Positions 40,845 through 42,432 of a stretch of 42,432 nt of DNA are shown piece by piece. Each line of letters starts with the position of its first letter. Position 1 is the stretch's first letter. A program made the translations under genes and the position numbers. The notes beneath the pieces were generated by a model, which was not told the DNA's origin, did no database searches, and saw only the letters and a program-made list of their open reading frames with translations. Source of the stretch: Nitrospirae bacterium JdFR-86 (lineage in GTDB: Bacteria > Nitrospirota > Thermodesulfovibrionia > Thermodesulfovibrionales > JdFR-86); NCBI GenBank assembly GCA_002011815.1, contig MTOV01000024.1:1-42432 (forward strand), read 5' to 3'.

Positions 40845-42379
40845 TATACAACAGCTTCTTCGGATTCAATGAAGAGCCGTTCGGGGTCACACCTGACCCG
40901 AAGTTCCTCTACCTGAGCAAACAGCACGAAGAGGCAATCGCACACATCATGTTCGGAATCGAACAGAAAAGAGGCTTCATCATGCTTACAGGTGAGATAG
41001 GCTCAGGCAAGACAACGGTCATAAGGCACATCCTGAACAGGCTTGAGCCCAACACCCATACATCACTCATACTGAATCCAAAAGTCGAGCCTCTGGAACT
41101 CCTTAAGCTCATAAACCATGATTTCGGAGTCCGGACAAACGATTCCATGTCATATAAAGAGCTTCTGGATGCCCTGAACAACTTTCTTCTTGAGTGTTCT
41201 CAGCGCGGGGAAAAAGCCATTCTGATAATAGATGAGGCTCAGGAAATGTCTCCTGAATGCCTCGAATTCGTAAGACTGCTTTCAAACATCGAGACCGATA
41301 CAAAAAAGCTCCTTCAGGTAATACTCGTGGGACAGCCGGAACTAAGAAACATCATAAGCAGCAAAAGACTAAAACAGCTCGACCAGAGAATTGCAGTAAG
41401 ATATCATCTTGAGCCTCTGGACAAGACCGACACAATAAAATACATAAACCACAGACTTAGAGTAGCCGGTTCAATTGCCCTGTCTTTTCCTGAAAAAGGA
41501 GCAAAGATTATTCATGACTTCAGCAGCGGTGTCCCACGCCTCATAAACCTCTGCTGCGACAGAACCCTGACTCTGGCATTCGCAGAAAACAAGGCAACGA
41601 TAACCACATCCCATATAAAAACCGCTCTTAAAGAATTAACCCCGGGCAGAAAACCTGCACTAAGACCAGCACTGATATGGCTGACACTGTCTGTAATCTT
41701 CCTGCTCATCACAACCGTTGTATTTAAAAACAATCACATTCTAAAAGCCACAATGGCGAAAATCTCAGCGTATAATATTACTTTCCAAAAAAAGCCGAAA
41801 ATCTTTAAAAAACCGAAAATCTTTATGCACAACGGAATATACAAAACCACCGAACACAAATTTGCAGAAAAGGTATGCCTTTTGAACCTGCTCAGTCTAT
41901 GGGGCGAGACAGACCTGAACACAGAGTCCCTTGCAGAAGAAATCCTCAAAAGAGGATATTCTATATATACATTTAACGACACAGAAAGTATAATGAAATT
42001 CAAGATGCCTGCTATACTTTTTCTGAAGGACTCAGGTGCTGTGCTGTTGAAAGCTCTGGCTGGAAAAAATGCTATATTAATAGACCCTATGGAAGGTGAA
42101 AAGATATTACCATTAAACATGCTTAGAGGAAAAATCAGCCATATCCGGATTCTATATAAAAACCGGTTTACGGGTGATGACAAATATAAAATACTGCAGG
42201 AAAGACTTAAGGAATACGGTTTTTTCAAATACCCTGTTGCCGACGTTTTTGGATCTAAAACGAAAGCGGCACTTATGAGATTTCAGGAGGCAAACGGTCT
42301 GCAAAATACAGGGATACTCGATGAGGAAACCGTAATCCTGCTGTCAAGAGATACTAGTGTCCCGACACTAACTCGATAA
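40841..42379 (+). CDS. ExeA/GspA-like AAA ATPase with peptidoglycan-binding domain
   Basis: The 512-residue protein has an AAA ATPase domain (about 1-265) starting YNSFFGFNEEPFGVTPDPKFLY, as in ExeA; Walker A is GEIGSGKT at 51-58 and Walker B ILIIDEAQ with Asp131-Glu132. A membrane helix (about 277-295) leads to a periplasmic region with a C39-like segment (about 325-440) and a C-terminal peptidoglycan-binding domain (about 450-505; GSKTKAALMRFQEANGL). ExeA with ExeB uses ATP to help the secretin cross the wall in type II secretion. TTG 40841 overlaps the upstream stop (TTGA), with a GGGG site nearby. Confidence 0.92.
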   Translation: MIYNSFFGFNEEPFGVTPDPKFLYLSKQHEEAIAHIMFGIEQKRGFIMLTGEIGSGKTTVIRHILNRLEPNTHTSLILNPKVEPLELLKLINHDFGVRTNDSMSYKELLDALNNFLLECSQRGEKAILIIDEAQEMSPECLEFVRLLSNIETDTKKLLQVILVGQPELRNIISSKRLKQLDQRIAVRYHLEPLDKTDTIKYINHRLRVAGSIALSFPEKGAKIIHDFSSGVPRLINLCCDRTLTLAFAENKATITTSHIKTALKELTPGRKPALRPALIWLTLSVIFLLITTVVFKNNHILKATMAKISAYNITFQKKPKIFKKPKIFMHNGIYKTTEHKFAEKVCLLNLLSLWGETDLNTESLAEEILKRGYSIYTFNDTESIMKFKMPAILFLKDSGAVLLKALAGKNAILIDPMEGEKILPLNMLRGKISHIRILYKNRFTGDDKYKILQERLKEYGFFKYPVADVFGSKTKAALMRFQEANGLQNTGILDEETVILLSRDTSVPTLTR

Positions 42380-42397
42380 CTAAAAAGGAGGTAGATG

Positions 42398-42432
42398 ATG
42401 GATCTGAAAGAGTTATTCTCTCTGGAAGGCGA
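42398..42432 (+). CDS. Start of the next gene (partial)
   Basis: GGAGG (42387-42391) is followed at 6 bases by ATG 42398; ATG 42395 is in the same frame but only 3 bases away. Eleven codons are visible (MDLKELFSLEG). It is 18 bases after the ExeA-like gene, so a secretion-related partner is plausible, but nothing can be identified from this stub. Confidence 0.6.
   Translation, partial: MDLKELFSLEG

Noticed and set aside
41793-41826. Short imperfect repeat coding PKIFKKPKIF
   Set aside because: Only two small copies in the linker of the ExeA-like protein; probably simple slippage without special meaning.

Overview
The window looks like chromosomal DNA of a Gram-negative (diderm), probably anaerobic or microaerophilic bacterium, most likely a member of the Nitrospirota or a relative. 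This is inferred from content: lipopolysaccharide genes (heptose adenylyltransferase, LptC-LptA-LptB), sigma-54, many c-type cytochromes with a System II (ResB/CcsA) maturation set, DsrE- and DsrC-like sulfur-relay proteins, and a probable selenoprotein. Gene density is high, many genes overlap by 1-23 bp, and coding is on both strands in short operons. No phage, IS transposase or CRISPR array was seen.

Layout. (1) 1-630: an intact tRNA-Ala(GGC) followed by a small GIY-YIG nuclease gene whose last 21 codons are a 62-bp copy of the 3' part of that tRNA. This looks like a tRNA-associated mobile cassette. (2) 646-2130: periplasmic alpha-carbonic anhydrase and an SGNH hydrolase. (3) 2206-6977: a redox/metal/cytochrome-maturation block. 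A thioredoxin-like gene is interrupted by an in-frame TGA exactly where the first Cys of CxxC is expected, with a GGTC-loop hairpin downstream, so I call it a selenoprotein (UxxC). It is followed by an FTR1-like/DUF2318 membrane protein, a ResB-like protein, and a convergent ResB-like/CcsA pair. (4) 7130-11432: PilZ-receiver protein, CHASE2 nucleotide cyclase, SH3-like protein and M48 lipoprotein peptidase. (5) 11466-15185 (minus): heptose adenylyltransferase, Nudix, RseP, Dxr, small heat-shock protein. (6) 15321-20858 (minus): FtsX-type permease, DsrE and DUF134 genes behind a consensus promoter overlapped by a perfect 22-bp palindrome; then a cytochrome cluster (P460-like, AhpD-like, two monoheme cytochromes) and a CPA2 antiporter.

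(7) 20956-32874 (plus): a long housekeeping run: rsmB, PASTA protein, rpe, TPR protein, pgsA, DUF512 radical-SAM-like protein, aroE, lptC, lptA, lptB, rpoN, hpf, rapZ, rluD-type gene. (8) 32867-35145 (minus): nitroreductase, PPC-domain protein, DUF763 protein and a small Cys-rich protein. (9) 35225-38483: a short PheT lacking the usual tRNA-binding insert, a nested palindromic repeat, dtd, and a DsrC-like protein without the two redox cysteines. (10) 38631-42432: a PD-(D/E)XK-like nuclease, a tiny four-Cys protein, a membrane-anchored TPR/metallopeptidase with a probable ATT start, and an ExeA/GspA-like ATPase.

Two window-wide habits stand out. Several genes have a -10 box only 6-10 bases from the start codon and no Shine-Dalgarno sequence (probable leaderless mRNAs). 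Three genes have good Shine-Dalgarno sites but appear to start with CTG or ATT. All functional calls are from reading sequence and family knowledge; no search was run.
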